Assembly (NCBI RefSeq): GCF_011764585.1
Contig: NZ_AP022853.1
Span: forward strand, 2,885,501-2,949,500
Source of the DNA: Sulfurimicrobium lacus
GTDB taxonomy: Bacteria; Pseudomonadota; Gammaproteobacteria; Burkholderiales; Sulfuricellaceae
Direction: 5' to 3'
Length of the DNA stretch: 64,000 nt
Of this stretch, positions 26,645 through 36,663 are shown in pieces. A program made the position numbers and the translations under genes. The first letter of the stretch is position 1; every line of letters starts with the position of its first letter. Below the pieces are notes generated by a model. That model was not told the origin of the DNA. It searched no databases and worked only from the letters and a program-made list of their open reading frames with translations.

Positions 26645-27907
26645 ATGCACCAGATCGTCGACAGGAGGCTCAACGGCCGGAACAAGAGCGCGGTCAACCG
26701 CGGCCGCTTCATCCGCCGTTACAGGAGCCAGATCAAGAAAGCGGTCGCGGATGCCATCGCCGGGCGGAGCATTGCCGACATCGACAACGGCGAGAAGATC
26801 TCGATCCCGGCCAAGGACATTTCCGAACCGGTATTCGGCCACGGACCCGGCGGATCGCGCGAGCTGGTGCATCCCGGCAACGTCGATTTCATCACCGGCG
26901 ACGAGCTGGACCGCCCGCCGAACGCCGGCAAGGGCAAGGGGAGCGGCGCCAGCAAAGACGGCGAAGGCACGGACGACTTCGTGTTCGAGCTGTCGCGCGA
27001 GGAATTCCTCAATTTCTTTTTCGACGATCTCGCCCTGCCCAACCTGGTCAAAACCAAGCTCACCACCCTGGCGCAGCACAAGATGGTGCGGGCGGGCTAC
27101 ACCACCGACGGCACGCCGTCCAACATCAACGTCATCCGCTCGCTGCGGGGCGCGCAGGGACGGCGCATCGCCCTTTCGGCGCCCTACCGCGCCCAACTGA
27201 AGGAAGCCGAGGAAGCGCTGGAAGCCCTGCTGAAGACTGCGCCGGACAACGACCCCCAGGTCGTCGAGCTGGAACAGGAGATCGCCCGCCTGAAGGAGAA
27301 AATCCAGTCGGTCCCCTTCATCGACACCTTCGACCTGCGCTTCAACAACCGCATCCCCCAGCCCAAGCGCACCACCCAGGCGGTGATGTTCTGCCTGATG
27401 GACGTTTCCGGCTCCATGGACCAGGTGCGCAAGGATATCGCCAAGCGCTTCTTCATCCTGCTCTACCTGTTCCTCACCCGCGCCTACGACAAAATCCAGC
27501 TGGTGTTCATCCGCCACCACACGGTTGCCATGGAAGTGGACGAGGACGATTTCTTCCACTCGCGCGAAAGCGGCGGCACGGTGGTGTCGAGCGCGCTGGA
27601 ACTGATGGACGAGATCATCCGCGAGCGCTACCCCACCTCGGACTGGAACATCTACGCGGCGCAGGCCTCTGACGGGGACAACTGGACCGACGATTCCCCC
27701 ATCTGCCGCGACCTGCTGATGAGCCGCATCATGCCCTACGTGCAGTATTTCGCTTATATCGAAATCACGGCGGACCAGCACCAGAGCCTGTGGATGGAGT
27801 ACCAGAACGTGCAGGCGGCCTACGACAATTTCGCCATGCAACAGATCGAAACCCCGGCGGACATCTACCCGGTGTTCCGCGAACTGTTCAAGAAGCGCGT
27901 CGCATGA
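26645..27907 (+). CDS. yeaH: YeaH/YhbH family protein (DUF444, von Willebrand A-like)
   Basis: A 420-residue DUF444 protein. The N-terminus is basic ([20 protein letters not shown]), followed by a low-complexity [14 protein letters not shown] linker near residue 98 and a von Willebrand-type domain whose metal site reads [10 protein letters not shown] near residue 250. It probably acts as an adaptor with PrkA, its constant genomic partner. It begins 12 bases after prkA and its stop overlaps the SpoVR-like start (ATGA), so the three genes form one operon. Confidence 0.94.
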   Translation: MHQIVDRRLNGRNKSAVNRGRFIRRYRSQIKKAVADAIAGRSIADIDNGEKISIPAKDISEPVFGHGPGGSRELVHPGNVDFITGDELDRPPNAGKGKGSGASKDGEGTDDFVFELSREEFLNFFFDDLALPNLVKTKLTTLAQHKMVRAGYTTDGTPSNINVIRSLRGAQGRRIALSAPYRAQLKEAEEALEALLKTAPDNDPQVVELEQEIARLKEKIQSVPFIDTFDLRFNNRIPQPKRTTQAVMFCLMDVSGSMDQVRKDIAKRFFILLYLFLTRAYDKIQLVFIRHHTVAMEVDEDDFFHSRESGGTVVSSALELMDEIIRERYPTSDWNIYAAQASDGDNWTDDSPICRDLLMSRIMPYVQYFAYIEITADQHQSLWMEYQNVQAAYDNFAMQQIETPADIYPVFRELFKKRVA

Positions 27908-29424
27908 AAAAACGCAGAATCCTCTCCGACACCTCGGAATGGACGTTCGAGCTGATCGAGCGCTACCACGCCGAAATCGCGCGCGTGGCGGGGCAATATT
28001 CCTTGAGCACCTACCCCAACCAGATCGAGATCATTTCCTCGGAACAGATGATGGACGCCTACTCCTCGGTGGGCTTGCCGGTGGGCTACCACCACTGGTC
28101 CTTCGGCAAGGAATTCCTCAACGTCGAGAAGCGCTACAAGCGCGGCCAGATGGGGCTGGCCTACGAAATCGTAATCAACTCCAACCCCTGCATCTCCTAT
28201 CTCATGGAAGAGAACACCATGATGATGCAGGCGCTGGTGATCGCCCATGCCGCCTACGGCCACAACTCCTTCTTCAAGAACAACTACCTGTTCAAGGCCT
28301 GGACCAGCGCCGATTCGATCATCGACTACCTGGTGTTCGCGCGGAATTACATCGAGGATTGCGAGCAGCGCTACGGCTACGAGGAAGTCGAAGCGATCCT
28401 GGATTCCTGCCACGCCCTGATGAACTACGGCGTGGACCGCTACAAGCGTCCCGCGCCGCTTTCCCTGCATCAGGAGCAAATGCGCCAGAAGGAACGCGAG
28501 GAATACCTCCAGTCGCAGATCAACGACCTGTGGCGCACGCTGCCCGGCAGGCACGCGGCGGCGGGTTCGGTGGCGGCCGCCCGCTTCCCCCCCGAGCCGC
28601 AGGAAAACCTGCTCTACTTCATCGAGAAGCACTCGCCGGCCATGGAACCGTGGCAACGGGAAATCGTGCGCATCGTGCGCAAGATCGCGCAGTATTTCTA
28701 TCCCCAGCGCCAGACCCAGGTGATGAACGAGGGCTGGGCCACCTTCTGGCACTACACCATCCTCAACACCCTGTACGACGAGGGCCGGCTCTCCGACGGC
28801 TTCATGATCGAGTTCATTCAGTCGCACAGCAACGTGCTGACCCAGCCGCCCTATTTCAGCGACTACTATTCCGGCATCAACCCCTATGCCCTGGGCTTCG
28901 CCATGATGAGCGACATCCGCCGCATGTGCGAGCGCCCGACCGACGAAGACCGTTACTGGTTCCCGCAACTGGCCGGCAGCGACTGGGTGAAATCGCTCGA
29001 CTTCGCCATGCGCAACTTCAAGGACGAAAGCTTCATCTCGCAATACCTGTCGCCCAAGCTGATCCGCGACCTGAAGCTGTTCGCCGTGCTCGACGACGAC
29101 GCCATGGAGAAACTGGAGATCACCGCCATCCACGAGGAAAAAGGCTACCGCTACATCCGCCAGGCCCTCGCCGACCAGTACAACCTCGGCAGCCGCGAAC
29201 CGGACATCCAGGTCTACGACGTCGACCACGGCGGCGACCGCACCCTGACGCTGCGCCATACCCAGTACCGGCGCCGCCCCCTGGGCGAAAGCCTGGACGA
29301 AGTCATGAAGCGCGTCAGCCATTTGTGGGGCTTCGGCGTGCGCATGGAAACCGTATTCGAGGACGGCCGGGTCGAGCTGACCCACGAAGCCAGGATGGAG
29401 AAGAGAAAGCTCGCGACACCGTGA
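27904..29424 (+). CDS. ycgB: SpoVR family protein (YcgB-like)
   Basis: A 506-residue SpoVR/YcgB protein. Family blocks include [17 protein letters not shown], the metal-like segment [14 protein letters not shown] and [15 protein letters not shown]. SpoVR was named from Bacillus cortex formation, but in non-sporulating proteobacteria it belongs to the PrkA-YeaH stress module and has no proven activity; conserved His and Glu residues in the NEGWA region suggest a metal-dependent role. The ATG is set by the 4-base overlap with yeaH. Confidence 0.93.
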   Translation: MKKRRILSDTSEWTFELIERYHAEIARVAGQYSLSTYPNQIEIISSEQMMDAYSSVGLPVGYHHWSFGKEFLNVEKRYKRGQMGLAYEIVINSNPCISYLMEENTMMMQALVIAHAAYGHNSFFKNNYLFKAWTSADSIIDYLVFARNYIEDCEQRYGYEEVEAILDSCHALMNYGVDRYKRPAPLSLHQEQMRQKEREEYLQSQINDLWRTLPGRHAAAGSVAAARFPPEPQENLLYFIEKHSPAMEPWQREIVRIVRKIAQYFYPQRQTQVMNEGWATFWHYTILNTLYDEGRLSDGFMIEFIQSHSNVLTQPPYFSDYYSGINPYALGFAMMSDIRRMCERPTDEDRYWFPQLAGSDWVKSLDFAMRNFKDESFISQYLSPKLIRDLKLFAVLDDDAMEKLEITAIHEEKGYRYIRQALADQYNLGSREPDIQVYDVDHGGDRTLTLRHTQYRRRPLGESLDEVMKRVSHLWGFGVRMETVFEDGRVELTHEARMEKRKLATP

Positions 29425-29506
29425 CACGGTGATTTAACCGACATTCGCACATGCGCCGGTTAGCCTCCCTCAAGAGGAGGGACCCATCTTTCGCCGGACC
29501 AAATGT

Positions 29507-29547
29507 TGACTATTTTTCACCGTAATGCAAAATAGTCATGACTATTT
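29507..29547 (+). promoter_or_regulatory. TGACTATTT repeats overlapping the AAA_14 ATPase start
   Basis: TGACTATTTT at 29507-29516 and its complement AAAATAGTCA at 29529-29538 form a perfect palindrome with 12 bases between; a third copy TGACTATTT follows at 29539-29547. The ATG at 29525 lies between the arms. This fits an operator at which a product represses its own translation start or promoter. Confidence 0.55.
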
Positions 29548-30703
29548 AACCGGAACAGATCAATTGGACGCAAAACGCTCACTCGCGGACCGCATTCGGG
29601 CCGATCTCCCGAACAAGCTCATCATCCTCACCGGCCCCCGGCAAGCTGGCAAGACCACGCTTGCACGCCTGCTGATGGCTGACTACCCGCGAGCGCAGTA
29701 TCTGAACTGGGACGTGCCCGCCGACCGCGAAATCATTCTCTCTGGCGCCTGGTCTCCGCGTGCCGGGTTGCTCGTATTCGATGAAATCCACAAGATGCGC
29801 GACTGGAAGGCATTCCTGAAAGGCGTGTGGGACGGGCGCAGCCCTGGTCAGGCAGTGCTGGTGACGGGCAGTGCGCGCATGGAAACCTTTCGCCAGGGAG
29901 GGGAATCGCTGGCCGGACGCTATTTCGCCTGGCGGCTGCATCCCTTTTCGGTGCGCGAAGCGGTGGACATGCTTGGAATGAAGCCGGCGGAAGCGCTCGA
30001 CCGCCTGCTTGAACGGGGTGGATTCCCCGAACCTTTTCTTGCCGCCGACAATGTGGCGGCGGAGCGCTGGCGCAGGCAGTATGCCACGGACCTGATTCGC
30101 GAAGACGTGCTCGAATTCTCCCGCGTCCATGAAATCCGCAGCCTGCAATTATTCGTCGATCTGCTGCGCGAGCGGGTCGGTTCCCCGGTCAAGATTTCCG
30201 CCCTTGCACAGATGCTGCAAATATCCCCCAATACCGCCACGCGCTACCTGGAAATCCTCGAAGCGCTGTATATCGTGTTTCGTGTCACGCCGTGGCACCG
30301 CGACATATCGCGCGCGATTCTCAAGGAAAGCAAAATCTATTTTTTCGACACGGGCCTAGTCAAGGGCGATGCCGGGGCGCGACTGGAAAATGCGGTGGCG
30401 GCAATGCTGCTCAGGCACGCACATTACCGCCATGACGCCGAGGGAAAAACGGTAAGCTTGCACACCATTCGCGACAAGGAACAGCATGAAATCGACTTCG
30501 CGCTGGCGGAGGAAGGCGCCATCACCGACCTGATCGAGGTCAAGCATGCCGATGCAGCGGTATCGCCCTATTTTCACCGCATGGCGGAGCACCTGCCACA
30601 GGCCGCAGCGGTTCAGATTGTGGCGGAACTGCGCCAGGAAACGCGGCGCGGGCGGGTAGACGTGGTTGCGGCGGCGGAATGGCTTGCAGGCTTGCGGGCA
30701 TAA
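29525..30703 (+). CDS. AAA_14/DUF4143 ATPase
   Basis: A 392-residue P-loop ATPase. Walker A GPRQAGKTT lies near residues 37-45 and Walker B GLLVFDEIHK near 79-88; DRLLERGGFPEPF and the C-terminal DUF4143 part with a winged-helix (KISALAQMLQISPNTATRYLEIL) and a nuclease-like EIDFALAEEGAITDLIEVKHAD are typical. This widespread accessory family has no settled function; antitoxin-like, restriction-like and DNA-binding roles have been suggested. It sits alone between the prkA module and the Sec island, behind repeated sequence, and looks like a recent insertion. Confidence 0.88.
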   Translation: MQNSHDYLTGTDQLDAKRSLADRIRADLPNKLIILTGPRQAGKTTLARLLMADYPRAQYLNWDVPADREIILSGAWSPRAGLLVFDEIHKMRDWKAFLKGVWDGRSPGQAVLVTGSARMETFRQGGESLAGRYFAWRLHPFSVREAVDMLGMKPAEALDRLLERGGFPEPFLAADNVAAERWRRQYATDLIREDVLEFSRVHEIRSLQLFVDLLRERVGSPVKISALAQMLQISPNTATRYLEILEALYIVFRVTPWHRDISRAILKESKIYFFDTGLVKGDAGARLENAVAAMLLRHAHYRHDAEGKTVSLHTIRDKEQHEIDFALAEEGAITDLIEVKHADAAVSPYFHRMAEHLPQAAAVQIVAELRQETRRGRVDVVAAAEWLAGLRA

Positions 30704-30755
30704 GGTTAGCCCGGCGGGCGGGGTGCAAGCAGTGCGCCCCTCCCTCACAGAATAT

Positions 30756-30851
30756 TGGCGGAAAGGAGTGGGAGTCGAACCCACCCAAGCGCGCTGGCGC
30801 GCTTAACCTGATTTGAAGTCAGGCCGTCCCACCGGGGAACGATTCCCTTCC
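30756..30851 (-). tRNA. selC: tRNA-Sec (anticodon UCA)
   Basis: A 96-base tRNA with selenocysteine hallmarks: an 8-bp acceptor stem (GGAAGGGA pairing with TCCTTTCC, one G-U), a long variable arm (AAGCGCGCCAGCGCGCTT), the TUC arm GGGTGGGTTCGACTCCCAC, anticodon TCA at 30814-30816 in loop CTTCAAA, discriminator G and an encoded CCA. It starts 23 bases after the selB stop on the same strand, so it is probably released from the selA-selB transcript. It is used at the UGA codon of fdnG a few kilobases upstream. Confidence 0.97.
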
Positions 30852-30874
30852 ATTTTGCAGCAATCGTACTTTAT

Positions 30875-32782
30875 TCAGAGCGTCAGGTCCGACTGGCGCA
30901 GATGGTGCGCGTTGCCGGCACGCCGGGTGTAACCGATGCGGTCGAAAAATTCCAGTATCTGAATCGCCAGTTTCCTGCCCGTCCCGATGCAGTCGCGAAA
31001 CGCCGAAGCGCTGGCTTTGCCGCGCGCCAGCGCCAACTCCTGCACCAGGTCCGCAAGCTTCTGCACCGCCTCGCGCATGAAATAATGGTCGTGCGCCACC
31101 ATGTAAATCTCGCCGCTGCGCGCGACGCGCTTGAGCAGGCGGCGCACGCTGGCCTCGTCGCTGCCGACGTTGCGCGCGATGTCTCTCACGCGCGGCGGCT
31201 GGAACGGCTGCTGTGCGAGCAGCGGGCGGATAGCCGCCCACGCTTTTTCCTCGTCCGGCGCCAGGCTGACCTTGTGCCCAGGCAAATGCAGCCAGGGCCC
31301 GCTCTGCGCAACCCGGCCTTCGCCCAGCAGTTGCGCGACCAGTTCGCCGAACACGGCTTTTTCCAGCGCAGGCAATGTCATGCGCTGCAGGCGCGCGCGG
31401 TCAGGGCCAAGCGATTCCGCTTCCTGCTCGTGCAGCGCGGCCAGCCGTTCCAGCACGGTCAGCTTGTATGCCTGCCAGCGCGGCACGGGGAAGCCCCAGC
31501 TGCCGCCCGGCGTGGCGACGACGCTCATGGGAATGGCCGAGCGGATATCTTCCAGCTCGTCCTGGCGCAGATTCCGCGCCAACGCGAAACGCTCCAGGTT
31601 GACGCCGTCGCCGCCGAACTCCAGGGCCGAGTTCAACGCCGCCGCGGCGTCCTGCGCCTCCAGCGAATGCAGTACCGTCAGCCGTTCGCGCGTGCGACGC
31701 TGGCGCACCGGCGGGAAAATATCGAGCACGCTGCCGCCGCCGATGGTGCGCGTGGCCGACTGGTCGCGCAGGATGAAGCGGTCTCCGTGCAGGGCGCACA
31801 CCGGCTTGTCCGTCACGATCTGTGCAAGGGCTGTCGCGCCCGCCGCGACGCTCTCGCCTTCGAGCAGCGCGACGCGGGCCGGCACGTCCAGGGTGCCGAT
31901 GTGGAAGTGCACCGGCGTCCAGTGGCCGAAGGCCCGGGGCTCGCTGCCCAGCACCCGGATGCGCGCGTCGAGGCGCTGGGTCGGCGCGTGGACGGGGGCG
32001 GCCAGCACCCAGTCGCCGCGCCGCACATCCTCGCGGGCGAAGCCCGCACCGGCGAGGTTGAGCGCACAGCGCTGCCCGACACGGCCGCTTTCGGCGGGGC
32101 GGTTCTGGGCGTGGATGCTGCGCACCCGCGCCGGCACGCCGCGGGGGGAAACCATCACCTGCTCGCCGACGCGGATTTCGCCCGACATCACCGAGCCGGT
32201 CACCACCGTCCCGTTGCCGTTGAGCGTAAACACGCGGTCCACGGCCAGGCGAAAATGGCCGCGACTGGCTGCGGGCGGCGTGTCCGCGGCGATTTCGTCG
32301 AGAAATGTCCGCAAGTGCCCGACACCGTCGCCCGACAGCGAAGACACAGGGAAGATCGGACAATCGTGCAGGGCCGTGCCATAAAGCAGGGAGCGGATCT
32401 CATCGCTGGCGGCGGCACGGCGCTGCGGCGTGACCCGGTCGATCTTGGTCAGCGCCACCGCCCCGCGCCCGAGCCTGAGCAGTTCGAGGATGGCGAGGTG
32501 TTCCCGCGTCTGCGGCATCGGCCCGTCGTCCGCGGCGACCGCCAGCAGCACGTAATCGATGCCGGTCGCGCCGGCGAGCATGTTGTGGACCAGTTTCTCG
32601 TGGCCCGGCACGTCGACGAAGCCGAGCACGGAGCCGTCGGGCAAGGGCGCGTAGGCGTAGCCCAGGTCGACCGTGATGCCGCGCGCCTTTTCCTCCTTGA
32701 GGCGGTCGGTGTCGACCCCGGTCAGCGCCTTGACCAGTGATGTCTTGCCGTGGTCGATGTGTCCTGCCGTGCCAATGATCAT
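30875..32782 (-). CDS. selB: Selenocysteine-specific elongation factor SelB
   Basis: A 635-residue GTPase that brings Sec-tRNA to UGA codons marked by a SECIS hairpin. The G domain begins [16 protein letters not shown] with G1 at residues 6-13, then [12 protein letters not shown] as G3 and LTKIDRV as G4; EF-Tu-like domains follow, and the C-terminal third is the winged-helix array that binds SECIS RNA. The ATG at 32782 overlaps the selA stop (ATGA); an open frame continues 23 codons further upstream but lies inside selA. The following tRNA gene is 23 bases away. Confidence 0.97.
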   Translation of the reverse strand: MIIGTAGHIDHGKTSLVKALTGVDTDRLKEEKARGITVDLGYAYAPLPDGSVLGFVDVPGHEKLVHNMLAGATGIDYVLLAVAADDGPMPQTREHLAILELLRLGRGAVALTKIDRVTPQRRAAASDEIRSLLYGTALHDCPIFPVSSLSGDGVGHLRTFLDEIAADTPPAASRGHFRLAVDRVFTLNGNGTVVTGSVMSGEIRVGEQVMVSPRGVPARVRSIHAQNRPAESGRVGQRCALNLAGAGFAREDVRRGDWVLAAPVHAPTQRLDARIRVLGSEPRAFGHWTPVHFHIGTLDVPARVALLEGESVAAGATALAQIVTDKPVCALHGDRFILRDQSATRTIGGGSVLDIFPPVRQRRTRERLTVLHSLEAQDAAAALNSALEFGGDGVNLERFALARNLRQDELEDIRSAIPMSVVATPGGSWGFPVPRWQAYKLTVLERLAALHEQEAESLGPDRARLQRMTLPALEKAVFGELVAQLLGEGRVAQSGPWLHLPGHKVSLAPDEEKAWAAIRPLLAQQPFQPPRVRDIARNVGSDEASVRRLLKRVARSGEIYMVAHDHYFMREAVQKLADLVQELALARGKASASAFRDCIGTGRKLAIQILEFFDRIGYTRRAGNAHHLRQSDLTL

Positions 32783-34218
32783 GTCGGGTTCAGGCGGGAA
32801 AGTTGTGCGACGAACCCCACCTCGTCCTCCAGGCAGCGCATGTCCAGGCAAAAGGCGCCGTCCGCGATACGGCCGATCACCGGCACGGGCAGCGTGCGGA
32901 AGGCCTGCTCGATTTTACCGAGCGCCGTACCCGCGCCTTTGCCCTTCACCAGCGGCTCGATCGCGAGCGCGAAGCTGGGCTGCAGATCGACTGGCAACGA
33001 GCCGCTGCCGATCTGGCTGGCGCAGGTTTTCAGGGAAACTTGCGCCCTTCCCGCCCACGCGGCTTGCAGGACGGGAAGAAGGCGCCGGGCCACGGCCTCG
33101 ATTTCGCCTGCCGGTCGCGTCAACTGCCGTAGCGCGGGAAGGCGCTGCGCCAGGCGCTGGGGATCGCGATAGAGGCGCAGCACCGCTTCCAGCGCCGCGT
33201 AAGTCATCTTGTCCACGCGCAGGGCGCGCTTGAGCGGATTTTTCTTGATGCGCGCGATGAGCGCTTTCTTGCCGACCAGGATGCCGGCCTGCGGGCCGCC
33301 CAGCAGCTTGTCGCCGCTGAAGGTCACCAGGTCTGCGCCGTTGGCCAGCGCTTCCTGCGGCGTCGGTTCGTGCGGCAGGCCGTATTGCGCCAAGTCCACC
33401 AGCGTGCCGCTGCCCAGGTCGATCATGAAGGGCAGGTCGTGCTCGTGGGCAATGGCCGCCACCTCGTCTTCCGGCACCGCGGCGGTGAAGCCGACGATGG
33501 CGTAGTTGCTGGCGTGCACTTTGAGCAGCAGGCCGGTTTTCGGCCCGATAGCCTCGCGGAAGTCGCGCGCGTGGGTGCGGTTGGTGGTGCCGACCTCGTG
33601 CAGGCGTCCGCCCGAACGGCTCATGATGTCGGGCACGCGAAATGCGCCGCCGATTTCCACCAGTTCGCCGCGCGACACGATCACCTCCTTGCGGTTGGCG
33701 AGCGTGTTGAGGGCGAGGAAAACCGCGGCTGCGTTGTTGTTGACCACCGTCGCGGCCTCGGCCCCGGTCAGCTCGCACAGCAGGTGCTCCACCAGGCTGT
33801 CGCGGTCACCGCGGGCGCCGCCGCCGAGATCGAATTCCAGGTTGCAAGGCCGAGACATGGCTTGGGCCACGGCGGCGACCGCCTCTTCGGGCATCATGGC
33901 GCGCCCCAGGTTAGTATGCAGCACGGTTCCGGTGAGGTTGAAAACCGGTCGCAGGGACGGCAACGCATCCGCTTCCAGCCGGGCGTGCAATGCCTGGGTC
34001 AAATTCGGCTCGGCCAGCGCATCGCCGGACAGTTCATCGCCCTGCGCCAGCGCTTCGCGCAGCCCTAACAGCAGCGCGCGCGTAGCGGAGAGCACGGCTT
34101 CGCGGCCATATTCCAGCACCAGCGCAGCGACGCCGGGCAGGTTGAGCACCCGGTCGACCGAAGGAATGGCCGCGAACGCCGAGGCGGGGCGGGATATCAG
34201 TACCGGGCGAGCCGTCAT
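32779..34218 (-). CDS. selA: L-seryl-tRNA(Sec) selenium transferase
   Basis: A 479-residue PLP enzyme that converts Ser-tRNA(Sec) to Sec-tRNA(Sec) with selenophosphate. The PLP-binding lysine is in [14 protein letters not shown], Lys304. Other blocks are [36 protein letters not shown] and [16 protein letters not shown]. Size equals E. coli SelA. Its ATG overlaps the fdhE stop and its stop overlaps the selB start, giving tight coupling. The selenophosphate synthetase gene (selD) needed for its substrate is not in this window. Confidence 0.97.
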   Translation of the reverse strand: MTARPVLISRPASAFAAIPSVDRVLNLPGVAALVLEYGREAVLSATRALLLGLREALAQGDELSGDALAEPNLTQALHARLEADALPSLRPVFNLTGTVLHTNLGRAMMPEEAVAAVAQAMSRPCNLEFDLGGGARGDRDSLVEHLLCELTGAEAATVVNNNAAAVFLALNTLANRKEVIVSRGELVEIGGAFRVPDIMSRSGGRLHEVGTTNRTHARDFREAIGPKTGLLLKVHASNYAIVGFTAAVPEDEVAAIAHEHDLPFMIDLGSGTLVDLAQYGLPHEPTPQEALANGADLVTFSGDKLLGGPQAGILVGKKALIARIKKNPLKRALRVDKMTYAALEAVLRLYRDPQRLAQRLPALRQLTRPAGEIEAVARRLLPVLQAAWAGRAQVSLKTCASQIGSGSLPVDLQPSFALAIEPLVKGKGAGTALGKIEQAFRTLPVPVIGRIADGAFCLDMRCLEDEVGFVAQLSRLNPT

Positions 34219-35141
34219 AAATCCAGGCCCGCGCTGAACAGCATCAGGTTAGGACCGCTGCGCGGCTTGCCGGTTTCGTTCATCAGCACGTCGAGGGCGA
34301 GCGTGGCGATGTCGTCCGCGACCGGTTCCACGTGCGGGTCCTTTTCCATGTAGACGATCTTGAGATAGGAGCCGCAGTCGTCACAGGCCTCTGCCTTGAC
34401 CGTTTCGGGTGCGCCTTCGACACCGAAATAGGCGAGCCCTTTGGACTCCTCGCAGTTGCTGCACTTGACGCGCACCATGTGCCACTCCGTGCCGCACAAG
34501 GAACAATGGAGGTAGCGCAGCCCCTGCTCGCTCCCGCCGATGCGGACCACGCTGGCGACCGGCGGAGAAGCGCACACCGGGCACAGGTTGGCGATGTCGC
34601 CCCGCCCGAAAGCCTGCGCGCCGAGCGTGGTCGCCATGTGCGTCCAGTACACCTGTAGCGCGGCGGCCACCAGCGGCGCGAGCGCCAGGTCGAGCGATTG
34701 CTGCTGCTCGGAAAGAATATTGTCGGCAAAAGCTTCGAGTTCGGCCGGCGTCATGGCGTACAGGCGCACCATCGCGTCCCGCGCCTGCGGCGTGGCTTCG
34801 GCGACCAGTGCGGCGATCATGCGCTTCAATCCGCGACGCCACGCGGGGTTGCGCAGCCAGGAGCGCGCCGGCAGCGGCGGCATGCCGTGTTCGCGGCACA
34901 AATCGAGCATCGGCGCGTCGGGCAGAAAGACCTCGGGAAAGCTGTCGATCGCGCCCTGCTGGACATCCGCCAGCTGCGCCATGAAATTCAGGAAATCGGC
35001 TATCGTGTGCCCTTCGGCCAGCCCTCTCAGGCGGTTTGCCCGCTGTCGGAACAGGGTTTTGCGTTCGGGCAGCCTGATAAAAGGGATTTCACCGTGTGGC
35101 TGTTCGATTTGTCCCGGTTCCAGTATCTTCGATGTCATCAT
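34215..35141 (-). CDS. fdhE: Formate dehydrogenase accessory protein FdhE
   Basis: A 308-residue cytoplasmic protein required for formate dehydrogenase activity in E. coli, where it acts as a redox-active rubredoxin-like chaperone of the catalytic subunit. Paired cysteines typical of FdhE are present: [27 protein letters not shown] and CDDCGS in the second half. The first of two consecutive ATG codons overlaps the fdnI stop; the gene's own stop overlaps selA. A longer open frame upstream is a shadow of fdnI and fdnH. Confidence 0.95.
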   Translation of the reverse strand: MMTSKILEPGQIEQPHGEIPFIRLPERKTLFRQRANRLRGLAEGHTIADFLNFMAQLADVQQGAIDSFPEVFLPDAPMLDLCREHGMPPLPARSWLRNPAWRRGLKRMIAALVAEATPQARDAMVRLYAMTPAELEAFADNILSEQQQSLDLALAPLVAAALQVYWTHMATTLGAQAFGRGDIANLCPVCASPPVASVVRIGGSEQGLRYLHCSLCGTEWHMVRVKCSNCEESKGLAYFGVEGAPETVKAEACDDCGSYLKIVYMEKDPHVEPVADDIATLALDVLMNETGKPRSGPNLMLFSAGLDL

Positions 35142-35770
35142 TTTCCTTCCCCTGTCACTTCCTTGAACCAGCGCGGATGATGCTGTTTGGCCCAGGCACG
35201 GCTGACTGTGCCGTACAACATGGCGCGGATGGTGCCCTTGGTCCAGATGGCGGCATAGGCGTGCACGATGACCAGGGCGATCATCACCGCGGCCGAAGCG
35301 GCATGGACCACCGCGGCAAGGCGCACCACCACGACCGGGAAAGTCGCCGAAAAGTAGACGCGCCAGATGACGATACCGGACACGAAAAGCAGTGCCATGC
35401 AGCCGACCAGCAGCCAGAACAGCAGCTTCTGGCCGCCGTTGTACTTTCCTGCTTCCGGCATGTTGTGGTCGTCGCCGTTGAGCATTTCGCGCACGCGACG
35501 CAGCCACGCCCAGTCGCTCGGCGTCATCAGGTTCAGCCACCAGAAGCGAAACAGCATGGCGACGAAGGACACCGCCATCACCACTCCGAAGAAGGGGTGC
35601 AGGATGCGCGCCCAGGTCCCGCCGCCGAAAAGCTGGGTGAGCGGGAAGAACAGCGGATGAAAGAAAGCCAGCCCGGAGAGGGCCAGCAGGATGAAAATCA
35701 TGGCCACCACCCAGTGGTTGAAGCGCTCGGCGGCGGAATAGCGGACCAGGTCCTTGGGATCGCGTTTCAT
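35138..35770 (-). CDS. fdnI: Formate dehydrogenase gamma subunit, cytochrome b556
   Basis: A 210-residue membrane subunit with four hydrophobic helices. Histidines that can bind the two haems are visible in [16 protein letters not shown] near residue 19, in [13 protein letters not shown], and in [19 protein letters not shown]. It takes electrons from FdnH and reduces quinone at the inner membrane. The ATG overlaps the fdnH stop and the stop overlaps fdhE. Confidence 0.95.
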   Translation of the reverse strand: MKRDPKDLVRYSAAERFNHWVVAMIFILLALSGLAFFHPLFFPLTQLFGGGTWARILHPFFGVVMAVSFVAMLFRFWWLNLMTPSDWAWLRRVREMLNGDDHNMPEAGKYNGGQKLLFWLLVGCMALLFVSGIVIWRVYFSATFPVVVVRLAAVVHAASAAVMIALVIVHAYAAIWTKGTIRAMLYGTVSRAWAKQHHPRWFKEVTGEGK

Positions 35771-36654
35771 TCTTCGAACTCCTTTTCGAACTCCTTCTCG
35801 ATGTCCTTAGAGACTTCGTTGGGTCCCTTGGTGACATAGTGGAAAAAGCTGCCGATGGCGACCAGGCCGATGGCGAGGGAGGCCAGCGGCTTGCTGACGC
35901 CCTTCCACAGGCTGACCAGCGGGCTGATCGACGGGTCGTTAGGCAGGCCGCTGTAAAGTCCCGGCTTGTCGGCGTGTTGCAGCACGTACATGACGTGCGT
36001 GCCGCCCACCCCCGCCGGGTCATACAGCCCGGCATTGACGTAGCCGCGCGCCTGGAGATCGACGATGCGCTCCTCGGCGTGCTGGATCATGTCCTCCTTG
36101 CTGCCGAACACGATGGCGCCGGTCGGACAGGTCTTGACGCAGGCCGGTTCCAGCCCAACCGCCACGCGGTCGGAACACAGCGTGCACTTGTAGACCTTGC
36201 TGTCCTTCTTGGAGAGGCGGGGAACGTTGAACGGGCAGCCGGCGATGCAGTAGCCGCAGCCGATACAGTTCTCTTCCTGGAAGTCGACGATGCCGTTGCT
36301 GTACTGCACGATGGCGCCCGGTGCCGGGCAGGCCTTGAGGCAGCCGGGGTCGGCGCAGTGCATGCAGCCGTCCTTGCGGATCAGCCACTCCAGGCCGCGG
36401 TCGGTTTCCACCTCGGCGTAGCGCATCACGGTCCACGAGTTCTCGGTGAGGTCGGTCGGGTTGTCGTACACGCCGGTGTTGACGCCGATCGCGTCGCGCG
36501 TGTCGTTCCACTCCATGCACGCGACCTGGCAGGCCTTGCAGCCGATGCATTTGGAAACGTCGATGAGCTTGGCCACCTCGACCGTCTCGCGCTGGCTGGG
36601 CGAGGGCGTGGTGGTGGCGGAACGGCGCTGAATATCAAGGGATTGAAGTGCCAT
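35767..36654 (-). CDS. fdnH: Formate dehydrogenase beta subunit, 4Fe-4S
   Basis: A 295-residue electron-transfer subunit. Four cysteine groups are visible: [49 protein letters not shown], and [21 protein letters not shown] single C-terminal membrane helix ([20 protein letters not shown]) anchors it, as in E. coli FDH-N. It lies 9 bases after fdnG and overlaps fdnI. The C-terminus is notably rich in Glu and Lys. Confidence 0.95.
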   Translation of the reverse strand: MALQSLDIQRRSATTTPSPSQRETVEVAKLIDVSKCIGCKACQVACMEWNDTRDAIGVNTGVYDNPTDLTENSWTVMRYAEVETDRGLEWLIRKDGCMHCADPGCLKACPAPGAIVQYSNGIVDFQEENCIGCGYCIAGCPFNVPRLSKKDSKVYKCTLCSDRVAVGLEPACVKTCPTGAIVFGSKEDMIQHAEERIVDLQARGYVNAGLYDPAGVGGTHVMYVLQHADKPGLYSGLPNDPSISPLVSLWKGVSKPLASLAIGLVAIGSFFHYVTKGPNEVSKDIEKEFEKEFEE

Positions 36655-36663
36655 GACCGCCTC

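Noticed and set aside
24628-27672. A 1014-codon open frame overlapping prkA and yeaH in another frame
   Set aside because: The translation is Arg/Gly/Pro-rich with no family motifs; it is a shadow caused by high GC at third positions of the real genes.
30875-32851. SelB starting at 32851
   Set aside because: The added 23 residues are within selA and do not match the family; [14 protein letters not shown] is the conserved SelB opening.
34215-36035. FdhE as a 606-residue protein
   Set aside because: The extra N-terminal half lies antiframe inside fdnI and fdnH and is low-quality; the ATGA overlap at 35138-35141 and the family length of about 309 fix the start.
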